From the NCBI GenBank assembly GCA_947396885.1, contig OX377202.1:78154643-78218642 (forward strand): a DNA stretch of 64,000 nt. Direction: 5' to 3'. Origin of the DNA: Heligmosomoides polygyrus polygyrus. Its lineage: Eukaryota > Nematoda > Chromadorea > Rhabditida > Heligmosomidae. Under the pieces are notes generated by a model, which did not search any database, was not told where the DNA came from, and saw only the letters and a list, made by a program, of their open reading frames with translations. The translations under genes and the position numbers were made by a program. Positions 1 to 10,725 of this stretch are shown here, in pieces; position 1 is the first letter of the stretch, and each line of letters starts with the position of its first letter.

Positions 1-542
1 CTCCTTTTATCACGGATGATGTCAGCGCAAATGTACGGGAATGCGCTCGTAAGTTTGACCTGGGTGACACCGTTAGGGTCGTTGAGTACCAATATTTATA
101 TTTCTACATATTTTTCTTTTCTCCATTCCCATGTAGGCCACATTAACGACTAGTTGCTATTTTTTTTTACTCTACTCATACTCATTCACTCTCCTCTCAT
201 TTTTTATTTTGTTTTTAATTTTGCTGTATTCTACTTGTTCAAAGCATTTTTATTAATATCACCATCACTGGTACTGTAACTAACGATCTACCGTAATCAT
301 AAGGACCTTTCGGTTTGCGCCACGTGTCCTTCTAATTCATAATATCGTCGAGGCACTTTGACTGTGCATTTCATCAGCGGTGCTAGGCGTGGGCCGAGAC
401 CGTGATCATAAGAAGGTCTTCGGTTTACGCCGTGCATCCCGCCTTCGCACATCATCATGCAGTAGCTGTTTCTGCGTATTTCCGCAGCAGAAAGATGAAC
501 GCAGGAGAACTATTAACTCCCTAGGCTCAAGCACTAAATAGC

Positions 543-1076
543 AGACGTGAAACGGGAAAAAAATCGCGTTCTCTACGTGAAATCGCCTGCTGCATGTTCA
601 CGCGTGAGTCTATTCGTGCTCCGGCTAATCTCAAGGCGCAACTGGTGAGGAACCGTCTTTATGACTGCGCTTGTGAAACGCCCTCCTGCGTGGTCTGCCC
701 ATTCGGCAGGGAAGGCGACTGTAGGGTTTCAGGAGCAGTACACCTCATAACTTGCATTGAATGCAAGGAGGAATACATTGGTGAGACGGGGAGACCGCTC
801 CGGGTAAGGATGAAGGAGCATGTGGATGGGCTCATTAGGTGAAAAGTCGCCACACCCTTGGGGGAGCACAGGCTGCTAAGTCATAGTGGCGCAGTGGTTA
901 AAGTGGCGGTGACGATCCTGGCCCGCGAGGTCGACATCGCAGCGCGAAAGGCCCTGGAGGCGCTGTGGATTGCGTTCAAGAACCCCGCAACCAATAGGAA
1001 GGAGGAACGGGTGGCCGTAACCCAGGAGTTGGCTCCATTTGTCGTCGTCTGTGGGCTTGACCCCGAAGGGCGCTAG
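543..1076 (+). pseudogene. GIY-YIG endonuclease domain remnant (Penelope-like element 3' part)
   Basis: One reading frame runs through this stretch, broken by a single in-frame TGA at 840-842. Before the stop there is a Cys-rich segment (CETPSCVVCPFG) and then CIECKEEYIGETGRPLRVR followed by KEH, the GIY-YIG core with its downstream Arg and His region. After the stop the frame goes on with AARKALEALWIAFKNP and NRKEE, which is the usual C-terminal half of this domain family. This layout is known from the C-terminal endonuclease of Penelope-like retroelements. No reverse transcriptase is visible upstream, so this is a 5'-truncated, decayed copy. Three further relatives occur in the window (9.4-9.95 kb minus, 9.99-10.7 kb plus, 33.9-34.3 kb plus). 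The family call is good; assignment to Penelope-like elements rather than another GIY-YIG carrier is an inference. Confidence 0.7.
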
Positions 1077-1227
1077 CCAGAAGGTCGCTGAGGGGCTGAC
1101 CCGAGTGGAGGACCTCATTCATCCACATTTATCTCCATCCGAAGGGTGGCTCAACAGCCTTTTGGCTGTTTACATACGGTTAGTTGGGCTGTCTTCCTCA
1201 CGGTTCGTCTTTCTCCTGTATATATAT

Positions 1228-1865
1228 ATTTGTTTATTTATTACATGGAAATCCATGTCAGCTAACATGTTCTGTACCTGCAAAAAACAAATAATCCAGA
1301 AGCGGTGAAGGAATGCTAAGAGAGGAACGTAACATTATGAACATATAAAACTAATCAAATAAAACAACCAACAAGCTCAATGTTGCGGATCCAAGTGTTT
1401 CACGATAATGTTCTTAAGGGAGCATAAAGAATGTGGGAGAGGATGTTTGAGGTAAGAGGAAGTTATTGACGAAAAAATGAACCACACAACTGAGCTGGCT
1501 TTTGGCACATCTACAACGCACCGCTCCTTGTAATGGACGACCTCACAGCCAGGAACCCTTCAGGTGGAATACCGCAGGCCTCAGTCAGAATTTTATGCAG
1601 CATGATAAAGTCAAATTTCTTTCTGCGGTATACCAAGGAGGAAAGCTTGAGATAAAAATTCCTAACGTTTGATCGAGGTATGGCATCATAAAAGCTTCTG
1701 AGATGGCTGAAACTTGAAACGACTCTTGGACGGGTAATTTCTCTAATTCCCCTTGTTTTTTCCAGGCTTTGTAGAAGGCGGTTACGCCGAAACGTAAGCC
1801 GAGTAAACGTTTGATATCAATCTTGGCACGAGAGCTCCACGACTACCTGCCATACTGTTCTAAGA
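1228..1865 (-). pseudogene. CR1/jockey-like LINE 3' fragment
   Basis: Read on the minus strand, about 1525-1660 encodes YRRKKFDFIMLHKIL followed by GIPPEGFLAVRSSITRSG, ending in a stop. This is the typical end of the reverse transcriptase ORF in CR1/jockey-group LINEs, and the same position is seen in the LINEs at 3.4-4.7 kb and 36.9-37.9 kb. The minus-strand 3' end runs into a short AATAAATAAA-type tail at about 1230-1245. The catalytic part is missing, so only the last segment and 3' untranslated region remain. The 5' boundary is approximate. Confidence 0.5.
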
Positions 1866-3177
1866 CATGCCGAGATTCAAGGACAATCACACATGGAATA
1901 TCAGCGCATGTTATTTTATCTTGAAAGTTTTCTTTCCATTCTAAAGTTTTTTGAAGTTTTTTGCAACCTATGCTAGGTGTTTATTATAGAATCCGTATCA
2001 GCAAGCAATTCTAGAGAAGAGGAAGAATCAGCAGGACAACTTCAAGTTTCTGTATGGGGATCGTAAGAGGAATGGAATCAGTGCCACGTAACGGAAGCAC
2101 TTAACCTGGAAACCGCCAAAAAATCATGCGTTGCCCAGTTCCATCATTGTAATGAATGGCACCGTTAAAAGACGACAGCAATATGGCAAAGTCGTCCATA
2201 ATCGAGCTCGAATGAGTGACACCATGAAGGACGCATTGCGGACCCTAAGGACTTCAATACAAGGTTTCGGCTAATTGATCCATTTCGCTGGGAGAAGGAC
2301 AAGATAACAGAGAACACGCTTTTGGCACAAAATTAAAGAACCGGTATTTGGTACATTGTCGTCCTAGCGAGTTCCACTTTTTTAAGAGACCAGAACAGAA
2401 CAAAACAGAATATTTATTAAGCCAAAAGTGACCCTAAATCAGCTCAACACAAAAGTTTATGGCAAAAGTTGGCTTTTTGATTATTAGCAAAAGTGAATTC
2501 CTCGAAGAGTTGCATAAAGTGGAAACCACTCTTTACTCATAGCAATTTAGTATTTAATTCCCTGAAAAAGCTGCTATATATTCAAACAAAATATCGTCTA
2601 GTCTCACAAAAAGCTATTTTGTAGTCAACTCCACAAATATCCCCTTCTGTTTAAGAAAATTTTCTAACTTGTAGTTGCATGTTTTCGGCGAAGAATTGAG
2701 GGGTGATTTTTGGATTGCAGGGGTTCATTCCAAGTTTTCATAACACGAGCCGAAAAAGATTCCTGAAATTTTTTCGAGAGTTTTTTGAGGTTGAATTCTA
2801 ACATTGTGCCCTCTTCAGAGACTCCTCAACATTAGAACACACTGTATTTCAAGAAGCGAAAATGCAAGAAACGCCTAAAGATCTCATTGCAACAGACCAC
2901 GAGAATTCATTTTTATTAAAAAGAATCATTTTTTATTTTTAGATGGTTTGCTTGAAGATGAGGATAGTGGCTCTTCACACTCTATCGAGCTGCTACGTAG
3001 TATTTATGACAGCATAAGCATAAGCATAAGTATTTATCCATACAAAGTTCCGCTTTAGAGAGTCTTTCTAACGGAGCGTTCTAGGCAACGATTGCATCAG
3101 CACAAGATCACTCAGTGAAATTATCAAGCGTAATGTTGTCCAAAAAATACTAGCAATGACGCTACAAACAACAATAA
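1866..3177. other. Unassigned stretch
   Basis: No coding signal I can recognise. A short AATATTTATT-rich motif near 2400-2420 could be another LINE tail. A small AGCATA hexamer repeat, three units, lies near 3013-3032. Confidence 0.3.
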
Positions 3178-3388
3178 GGCATATGTCATACCATCGCTCA
3201 CCCTGAGCGAAGCGTAATGATAGGTCCCCATATCGACTCATCGCTTCGCACGATCGATATGGCCTATGTCACACCACCGCTCACCCCGATCGAAGCCTAA
3301 TAATAAGCTCTCATATCGATCGCGATGAGTCGATATGGGAGCATATCATTAGGTTTCTCTCGGGATGGGCGATTGTATGACATAGGCC
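3178..3388. mobile_element. Palindromic MITE, GGCCTATGTCA family (one and a half copies)
   Basis: A 128 bp near-palindrome spans 3261-3388. Its left end is GGCCTATGTCACACC and its right end, reverse complemented, is GGCCTATGTCATACA. Directly before it, 3178-3260 is a half copy starting GGCATATGTCATACCATCGC. The same termini bound a longer element at 26273-26631 and its duplicate at 31141-31499, so this is a real repeat family. There is no coding capacity. The GGCC terminus resembles PIF/Harbinger-type MITEs, but no clean target duplication is visible at this locus. Confidence 0.65.
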
Positions 3389-3400
3389 ATATGGGAGCTT

Positions 3401-4720
3401 AATTATTTATTTTTATTTGTTATATGTGCAGGAGGCAATACTACAAAGCCAAAACAAACACAACATGCAATACAAAATATATACAACGAGTTGGTAATCG
3501 GTATCACTTGTCGACTTGTATCGAGAAAGATCATATCTAAGTAATGTATTGCTAGCAAACCGCCTAAACTGCTTTACTGATAGGACCCTAGATTCGTTTT
3601 TCATAAGCTTGAGGTCCTGTTCTACATGAAAATGAGTTTGCATATGAACCTGTTTTTGGGCGGGTTAACGTGATTTTTTGCAGAGCACCTCTAGTACGTG
3701 AATTGGACAAAGTGAATAACTGTTCCATAAATACTCCTTTGCTGGTGCACCTAAAGTGCACTACCTTATGAACCATGCAAGCATCAACGACTTTACGTCG
3801 AGAAGCAAGGGAAGGAAGATGAAGAAGCCTTTTTCTCACTACAGCGTCTGGAATTCGGTCATATTCCCAACTGCCAGTACGTGCTAGGAGCTTTCGAGTG
3901 TAATTGTTCTGAACTCTCTCAATACAATAAACTTCTTTCATCTTATGTGGGTTGAAGACTGTGGCACTAGATTCTACAATAGGTCTAACATAAGTTTTAT
4001 ACGCACGAAGTAGGATATCTTCATTTTTGCTGCACAGTCCTTTAAAAAATTTGAAACGTGCGCGTAGTTGCCTGTTTACATCGATCTCTGACATGCTCAG
4101 AAAAATCCAGATCAGTATTGTAACTGAAGCCAACATCTTTAGCGGAACTAGCAGGTAAACAACAACACCATCCACGTGGTACGAATGAGCCTGGATTGGT
4201 GGACTTCACTTTAGTTGCATAAACGTCGTCTTCTGAGGAGACAGACGTAGCTGCCATTTTTTACTCCAGACTACCAGAGAATCAATTGCCCTTTGCAGCT
4301 TAGAAGAATTATCTGGTTTATTAATTACATGACATATCTTTACATCATCTGCATACATTTTTATAGAAATTCCATGATTTTGTATTACCTTTGCAAAGTC
4401 ATTTGTGTAGATATTGAACAGAATTGGTGTATGAACCGCCCCTGAGGTATTCCGATCGTAGTTGGCATAAGCTGAGAAAATGTCTGATCAAATTTGACTT
4501 GGAACGTCCGGCTGGACAGGTATTCCGTGATCCACTTGACGAGAATCGGATGAAATCCCAATTTTTCCAGTTTGAATATTAATTTTTTATGGGACACCCG
4601 ATCAAAAGTTTTCTCAAAATCGAAATATATTATTTCGCGAGTATACTTATTATTGATTGCAGTTGTCCAATCATCAATGGATTCCAGCAAGTTGTATGGT
4701 AGGGAATACGCAAAAGCTCT
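3401..4720 (-). pseudogene. CR1/jockey-like LINE, 5'-truncated, reverse transcriptase broken by frameshifts
   Basis: Minus-strand frames give the ordered landmarks of a non-LTR reverse transcriptase. IIYFDFEKTFDRVSH and a GIPQG motif lie near 4640-4442. MYADDVKICHV, the catalytic YADD box, is at 4344-4355. The thumb/C-terminal region contains RAYKTYVRPIVESS and is open to about 3600. The frame shifts after GIPQG and again after QKTTFMQL, so no full protein is made. The 3' end is a TTATTTATTTTTATTT stretch at 3401-3416, the complement of an A-rich AATA tail. The endonuclease domain is absent. The clade is judged from motif style only; a Sam/CR1-type nematode LINE is the likeliest fit. Confidence 0.8.
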
Positions 4721-4809
4721 GGGCTAATAAGGGCGATTTAGATGCTAACCCTTAAAATCTAACTGGGAGTAAGCTCTCATAACGATGTTTTGCTGCAATC
4801 AAAGCTCTA

Positions 4810-4880
4810 GTGCCAGGCGAGATTCGAACCCGCACCTCCTGCTCATGGGGCGGGAAGGAATGCCATTACACCATCGGCAC
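4810..4880 (-). tRNA. tRNA-like sequence (tRNA pseudogene or SINE head)
   Basis: Seventy-one bases on the minus strand resemble a tRNA. The ends GTGCCGA and CTGGCAC pair except at the last position. TGGTGTAATGG matches the A box, and GCGGG-TTCGAAT-CTCGC forms a T arm containing the B box. The anticodon arm does not form a normal 5 bp stem with a 7 base loop, so a working tRNA is doubtful. TGCAATCAAA and TTTGATTGCA flank it as an inverted repeat. The shape is nearest to tRNA-Gly by length and A box. Confidence 0.4.
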
Positions 4881-5217
4881 TGTTTGATTGCATCCAACAT
4901 CCACATTTCTTGGGACCGACCAGCACTCACCGTAAGCCGGCCGTCGATATCAACATGTGACCGGTTGAGCTGAAAGTCTTCATACAACTCATTCATTTTC
5001 TTTAAGCCACAATTGGCTGGTATCGAGGTTGCAAGCTCTCATTAGGGTATTTTGTTGCTAACCTGGAGCTATTGCTCAGCTATACATTTAAACTGCCTTG
5101 GAATGTTGAAACATATGAATATTTCTTAAACAGCTTATAAGTATTCAGTAATCAAGCACGGAAGTTGTCAACGGTTTTTCAGTGATGACTTTTCTATATT
5201 AAATAACCTACAGCCGC

Positions 5218-5490
5218 CGGGAAAGTTTCGTGCATCCTGGTTCAAGGTTTCTTGTTTGGGCTTCCCACGCTGACCAACCAAACCGTCCATCCATCCGGGG
5301 TCGATGAATTGGTATCACACCTCTGCGGCAGGATAAAACACAGATTTATTCATGGGCTAGCCACCGTAAATCATTGGGTAGGCTCAATACGCATTCACAT
5401 TGCCTCCGCGATACCCCGTAGAGATGGAATATGAAGGAACATCTTTAACAGAAATTGACTATCAGCGACCTTTATCCTTTTAAATAACCT
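5218..5490 (+). repeat. tRNA-derived SINE copy
   Basis: This is a diverged copy of the SINE that is best preserved at 12945-13245. The body shows the shared blocks GGGGTCGATGAATTGGTA, a GGCTAGCCACCGTAAATCAT equivalent, and CCTCCGCGATACCCCGTAGA, and it ends near CGACCTTTATCCTTTT. The tRNA-like head is degraded. Confidence 0.65.
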
Positions 5491-6320
5491 GTAGGAAATA
5501 AAATCTAATCCTTCTATTGCTGACTTTTACTTTTTCTCTTCCTTATTCTCCTGTCCTTGCTTTTTCTTTCTTTTCTTTTTTCTAAACTACAGTAGAATGC
5601 GAAATGTAAGTGCCTTTTTATCAGTGGAGTTAACTCATTCGAGCTCCAATGGTCAAGCAACTGATGGTTGCTAAAAGAAGAACACAGAGCGAAAAGCTTG
5701 CATAACCGGTGTTTGATGTCGCATGAAATAGACGACGGATTGAAGAGGCATCAAATTAGCACAACGCCACATCAGAGCGCAGTTGTAAAGGACTAAAAAA
5801 GTGAACGATACAGAACGAACCAGACACGCTTTCTTCGAATCGACCTAGGTGCAGCTTCCTTACGATTAGTTGCACGCAACGTTCTACAAGTCTGATGGGA
5901 CACGGAAAGATGCACTGTTTCTGGAATATTCATCAAAATTGGGAGTATTTAGGTGGCCGCGACACATAGTGCGTGCTCAGGTAGCAAAGCTAGACATTCT
6001 GATATCGGAATGCGATTGAAATGTTATTTTCAGTATAAGAGAGCTGCCTACACAATGTGCAGGTCTAAGCACCGATGCGATGCATATGGGGTGAAACGCG
6101 CCCCACTCAAAAGCAACAGAAGCATAGTAGAGAATTGTGGAGTTTTTTGTTGCAGAACATTACAAATAACAAAAATGACAAAAGTATCTCGACACTGATA
6201 CAACATTGAGCTGAGTTGTGGAGGAATGAACATAGAGTTAAACGTAGCTGATATGCTTCCACTCTCAAGTTCTATGTTCTCTAGCGTCAGTGTGATAACC
6301 AGTCGATCGAGAGGTAGTCG
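5491..6320. other. Unassigned stretch
   Basis: AT-rich, without recognisable coding or repeat structure. An antisense open frame that runs on past it draws much of its sequence from the SINE at 6325-6505 and is not a credible gene. Confidence 0.3.
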
Positions 6321-6324
6321 AGTC

Positions 6325-6505
6325 TTCTTCGTTTCTGGTTTCGGTACCCGCTCAGACCAACCAAGCCGTTCTTCGCACTCGGTGAATTGATACAAAACGT
6401 AAGAAGGACTAAACACTGACATCGTCTGACCACGCCAAGCAACTCCATAATAGTCGAAGTAAAAATAGTTGAAATTGGCTGTACGATAACCCGTAGGAGT
6501 AGGAT
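6325..6505 (+). repeat. SINE copy, diverged
   Basis: Shared SINE blocks are seen in order: TTTCGGTACCCGCTCAGACC, CTCGGTGAATTGATA, and ACGATAACCCGTAGGAGTAG. The antisense reading is open and gives a protein-like string; this is a side effect of the SINE. Confidence 0.5.
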
Positions 6506-6611
6506 GCCAAACACAAGGATCGATCATCCTTAGTTTTTCATTTTTATCATGAGATGTGTGGTGGAGCCAGAAAAAGCGCTGTCTGCACGCTAGTCCATGT
6601 TTTTGATTCAA

Positions 6612-6764
6612 ATTTCAGGTCAAGAAACCCTTCAGCCCTTCGAAGTAGATGAATTGGTACGACGCTTGTTTGGGAAATATGGGTAAAACAATTACATATC
6701 CATCAGATGGCCACTGCAAGTTCAGTACGCATCCAAATTGCCACCATGATATCCCACAGAAATA
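6612..6764 (+). repeat. SINE, left part, split by mariner insertion
   Basis: Blocks TAGATGAATTGGTACGACGC, ATGGCCACTGCAAG and GATATCCCACAGAAATA place this in the same SINE. It stops at a TA (6763-6764) where a mariner terminus TTAGGTTGTTCGG begins. The missing right part of the SINE resumes after the mariner pair at 8935, so the mariner unit was inserted into a SINE. Confidence 0.6.
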
Positions 6765-7880
6765 TTAGGTTGTTCGGCGGAAAGTTCTCAGCATTTGGAG
6801 GGCTTCACTTTGAGCTACCATAACCTTCTCAAATCGTATCGGATTTAGTCGAAATAAGCACCGTTCGAATCAGCACACCTTTGCTAGTGGGCTATCTATC
6901 TACTTATTGTATCAGCGAAAAATTATGTAGGTTGTCGTAATTCGAGAGCACGAGAGCTGCTTTGGCTTGGTTCTAATTGGTGAAGGTTTTACCAAAGAGA
7001 AAGTTCTGAAAGTGCTTGAAAAGGTGGTAGTCGGTTGGCGAGAGGTCTGGAGAATATAGCGAGTGAGGCAGAACTTCAACCTTTAGTTCGTTCAATTTTC
7101 GAGTAGTGACTTGGGAAAAGTGTACTTTCCGAAAAAATACAAAGACAAAATTTGTGGAAAGTGTAAAATGTACTCTGAACTGTTATACCACTGGACCTCT
7201 TCTGTTGACCAATGCTAGCTGAAGTTCACCCAATTTTCGGTGCATTTCGTCGACTTCCTTACAGTAGGACGTGATCGTTGGGCCTGGTGTCAAAAAGTTG
7301 TTATGGATCACACCAGCCGCCGACCACCAGTGACCATTGCCTTTTTTGGTGGAGGTTCGCCTTTGGAAAATGGTTACGGGTTCGTGAACCACTGTCCGGA
7401 ACGTTTCCTCTTATCATAAATATTCCACTTTGCATCATAAGTAACCATTCTATCCAGAAACGGGTCAGTTATGTTGCTTAAAAGTAGAGAAGAACAAATT
7501 TCGAAACGTGACCATTTTTGCCGCTCACTCATTTCCTGGGACACCCACTTTTCGAGCTTCTTCTCCTTCCCAAGGCGTTTCAAAGCATCCGCAACAGCAG
7601 TTTTACTGGCGTCTAGCTCTTGCGCGATCCCGCGAACTATTTGAGATGGTTCAACTTCCACCGGTACCTTCAACTCGCCGTTCAGGATTGCTCTAGGTCG
7701 ACCGCTGCGGGGATCATCTTCGAGGCTGAAATCTCCGGTCGAAAATTTACTGAACCACTGGTGCACAGTGCTTTTTAAACACTATTAGGCTCCTACACGT
7801 GATTGATTTGTCGCGCTGTCTCGGCTGCCCAGTTTGAAATTGAAATAAAACATCGTCCGGAACTGCTCCTTCGACATACT
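6765..7880 (-). pseudogene. Mariner transposase remnant (DD34D type)
   Basis: Reading from about 7880 down on the minus strand, the order is a start MSKEQFR, then WFSKFSTGDFSLEDDPRSGR (helix-turn-helix region) and KLEKWVSQEMSERQKW. Next come FLDRMVTYDAKW (first catalytic Asp), WWSAAGVIHNNFL and ALVNRRGPV, and finally YSPDLSPTDYHLFKHF (third Asp). These are the standard mariner landmarks. Frameshifts and stops separate the blocks. The 3' terminus TTAGGTTGTTCGGCGGAAAG starts at 6765 beside a TA. No 5' terminus is visible at the other side, where it meets a second mariner head to head. The first motif reads TYDAKW instead of the usual TCDEKW, so the catalytic site is also altered. Confidence 0.8.
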
Positions 7881-7884
7881 TAAA

Positions 7885-8934
7885 TGAGCCGTTCAAGAAC
7901 AGAAATATAAGACAACGTTGAAGCATACATTCTTTGATCAGATGGAGAGATAAACACTGCATTTGGGGAGGATTTCGCTAAAAAACGCACAATTCGCCAC
8001 TTGTTTGAAAGGATTCGTTCTGGATATGAAAGTCTCGAATATGAAGACCGAGGTAGGCCGCCATCACTCCTTAAGGACGGCCAACTCAAAGCCATGGTGG
8101 AAGCGGATCCGCGCCAAACTATGAGAGAGCCGGTACAGCGTTGACGGCATCACTCAATCGTCACTCAAATGCGATCGAAAAAGTGAAGAAATCATATGAA
8201 TGGATCCCGCAGATGCTGAAGCGCCACGACACCTTGTTTCGTTAGGCTGATGAACTTAAGGGGGCTTTTTTGGACAGGATCGTGACATGCGACGAAGAAT
8301 GGATTCCTTATGACAATCTTGTCGCTCTGCACAATGGCTGGACAAGAATGAGAGTCTCAAGGAGATGCCGAAACCAAGCCTCCATCCAAAGAGGACTATG
8401 TGTGACCGTACGGTGGACAATGGCTGGTGTAGTCCATTACAAGTTCTCGAAGACTGCAGGGGCTCGGATAAGGAGAACTGCTGCGCCGAAATTGAAGTGA
8501 TGCACCAGAAAGCGATAAAAAACAGCCGGCTTTGGTCAACCGAAGAGGTCCAATCCTACTGCATGACAACGCGCGTCCGAAAGTTTCCAAAATTGTGGTC
8601 CAGAAAGTGGATGAAATGGGATGCGAAACACGCAACATCCAGCACATTCACCAGATCTGTCCCCACCGATTGTCGGTTTTTTCAAGCATTTAGATCGTCA
8701 TGGGAAGAATAAAAATTCAGCAACCAAGTTGATGTCGAAAATGACTTCTAATTTTTTAATTAATTATTGTAGCTCTGATTTTTGCAAAGATGGAATGTCT
8801 AAGCAATTGTTGCGTGGAGAACAGTGTATTAGTTGTAATGGTGCTTATTTCGAATAGTAAAATGGCTTCCAAACAAAGTTATGATCTGTCAAAGTTTTCA
8901 GCCAAAATCGGCCATTTCATATGCAACGACCTAA
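7885..8934 (+). pseudogene. Mariner transposase remnant, second family, head-to-head with the previous one
   Basis: Plus-strand frames show INTAFGEDFAKKRTIRHLF, SLEYEDRGRPPSLLKDGQLK and AMVEADPRQT, then FLDRIVTCDEEWIPYDN (first Asp region), TMAGVVHYKFSK, GPILLHDNARPKVSK (second Asp) and AHSPDLSPP (third Asp). Several frameshifts and stops make it inactive. It ends with the inverted terminus ATGCAACGACCTAA at 8934, followed by TA. The sequence is closer to the remnant at 50850-51713 than to its minus-strand neighbour. Mariners of this kind (for example bandit of Ancylostoma) are known in hookworms; identity to a named family cannot be judged here. Confidence 0.8.
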
Positions 8935-8990
8935 TAGTAGAAATGGAGTACGAGGCCAGTCTCACAAGGAAAGATTAATCTTTCTCCTTA
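8935..8990 (+). repeat. SINE, right part, split by mariner insertion
   Basis: TAGTAGAAATGGAGTACGAG and ACAAGGAAAGATTAATC correspond to the SINE block TAGAAGTAGAATGCG followed by AGAAGGGATTGAGTAAC. It continues the SINE broken off at 6764. Confidence 0.5.
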
Positions 8991-9404
8991 TGCGGCACAT
9001 GTCGCGAAGGTGGGCAGCATTGGGAATTGGGAGCGCGCTAGGCAATCATAACCAATCATGCCAGCGAGCAAACACATGCCAGCCAATTAGGATACCGGTC
9101 GTACACATCCTCTCTCAATGGCCTATTCGGCCAGATTGGCTGGCGCATTCGCACCTCCTAATGGTGCTCACCTTCGAGACATGTGCCATCAAGTTGGCTC
9201 GTCAAATAACACAACTTCCAAAACCAGCAAACACGGTATGCCCATCAAAGTATATTGCCTACGCAACTACGGGAAATTGAGGAAGTCTAACCCCTTAAAA
9301 TTTATTAGTGAACAGAATACATACGAACGAGTAATAAATGAATGAGGAGCTGCCAACTTCTCTCTGAATCCTCGGCATTGTGATTTGTGTTTGTTAGTAA
9401 CATA
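8991..9404. other. Unassigned stretch
   Basis: Small overlapping open frames only; no domain or repeat that I recognise. Confidence 0.3.
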
Positions 9405-9950
9405 TTGTGCCACTCAAGGTTTTTAGATTGTCGCCTTGATTAAGCAGGACCTGACGTTTCGACCTTCAAACAATGTTTAGGCCTTTGGAACCTGACGTTA
9501 ATTTTTTGCATTTTCGACCTACACCTGCAACCACTTCGAAAAGACCAAATAAGGAAGACGAACTCACCCAGGTGTACCGTTAGGGTCATATATTCGCTAT
9601 GTGTGTGATGATGAGTAGGGGCGAATGAACCGCATTGTGTGGATATCGCCATCCAATCATTCTGCAGTTCACAGTGAGGCATAAACGGCAGGAAGTCAAC
9701 TGTTACGGCTACATCCCTTTCGGCTGTTCGTTACTGGATTTCTCGTAAAAATCCAATATGCTTCCAAGGGTTTCCGTGCTGAGATACCGCTCTCAATGGC
9801 CAATGTTGTACATTTCACCTCAAAGTCGTTTCCGCCATGTGCATAGTTCTATGCTTATCAACTAGGTTGGATCGCAATCCGCGTCTTTTTCTGGCTAAAT
9901 ATTCTTCTACGGTTCTTCTACCGTGTAAATTTAACTTCAAAGGGTTCTTG
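9405..9950 (-). pseudogene. GIY-YIG element 3' end, inverted copy
   Basis: The reverse complement encodes GISARKPLEAYWIFTRNPV, matching the C-terminal half of the GIY-YIG domain, followed by a 3' flank ending near GTCGAAACGTCAGG. The plus-strand sequence at 10150-10725 is homologous along its whole length, including the flank, so the two form a large inverted repeat. Stops and frameshifts are present. Confidence 0.65.
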
Positions 9951-9984
9951 TTACTGCACAGGTGGGGGACAATGTTGTGTTGGT

Positions 9985-10725
9985 GTGCATTTCTGAGGAC
10001 AACCTCAGACGGCAGCTGGTTCGAAATGACTATGATAAGCAGTGCATATCGGAGAGCTGCGCTATTTGCTTAAACGGTAATTTAGGAACCTTTTCGAAGG
10101 TTGGAGCAATTTATCAGATCGAACTCTGAAGCTGTAGAGCAAAATGCATTGTAGAAACTTGAAGAGCTCGACGGTACGTGCAAGAGGCAGCTAGCCAGAA
10201 AAAGACGTCGATCGCTATAGAGCCCAGTTGGTAAGCATAGAATTGATGCAAATGACGGAAAAGACCGAGGTGAAATGTACATGTTGGCAATTCAGAGCGA
10301 TATCTCAGCACGGAAAGCCTTAGGAGCATTCTGGATTTTAACAAGAAATCCAGTAATAAACAACCCAAATGAGTCTCTTGCCTATACAAGTGACTTGCTG
10401 CCGTATGTGCCCCATTGAGAACTGTAGAATGACCACATGTTCATTCCGCTTCCGCACAGTGCGGTTCATTCCCCCTTCTGGTCATCAGGCAGGCACACGG
10501 CGAACACATGCGCTTAACGGTGCACCTTGCTGAGTTCGGTTTTTGTCCACTTGATCGCTTCGAGTTGGTTGTAGATGTAGGCTGAAAATGCTAGAGCAGT
10601 TGAGGCGCATGGTGGGGTAGAGAGCAAATTTTGACCTCTACATCATGTCTAGACCTCTGAAGACGACGGAACGTCGAAACGTCAGGCCGTGCGAATAAAG
10701 ACGCCCACCTGAAAACCTGAGGTGG
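9985..10725 (+). pseudogene. GIY-YIG element 3' end (Penelope-like), direct copy
   Basis: The frame from about 10010 gives LRRQLVRNDYDKQC, ESCAICLNG and VGAIYQIEL, a stop, then CRAKCIVET, the degraded YIGET core. Further on comes DISARKALGAFWILTRNPVI up to a stop at about 10420. The 3' flank contains GTCGAAACGTCAGG and AATAAAGACGCCCACCTG. Inverted partners and tandem partial copies are a known habit of Penelope-like elements. Confidence 0.65.

Noticed and set aside
4810..4880. Functional tRNA gene
   Set aside because: A and B boxes and most of the acceptor stem are present, but no proper anticodon arm forms, so only a tRNA-like call is made.
6048..6611. 187-codon minus-strand frame
   Set aside because: Its central part is the antisense of a SINE copy; the rest has no recognisable domain.
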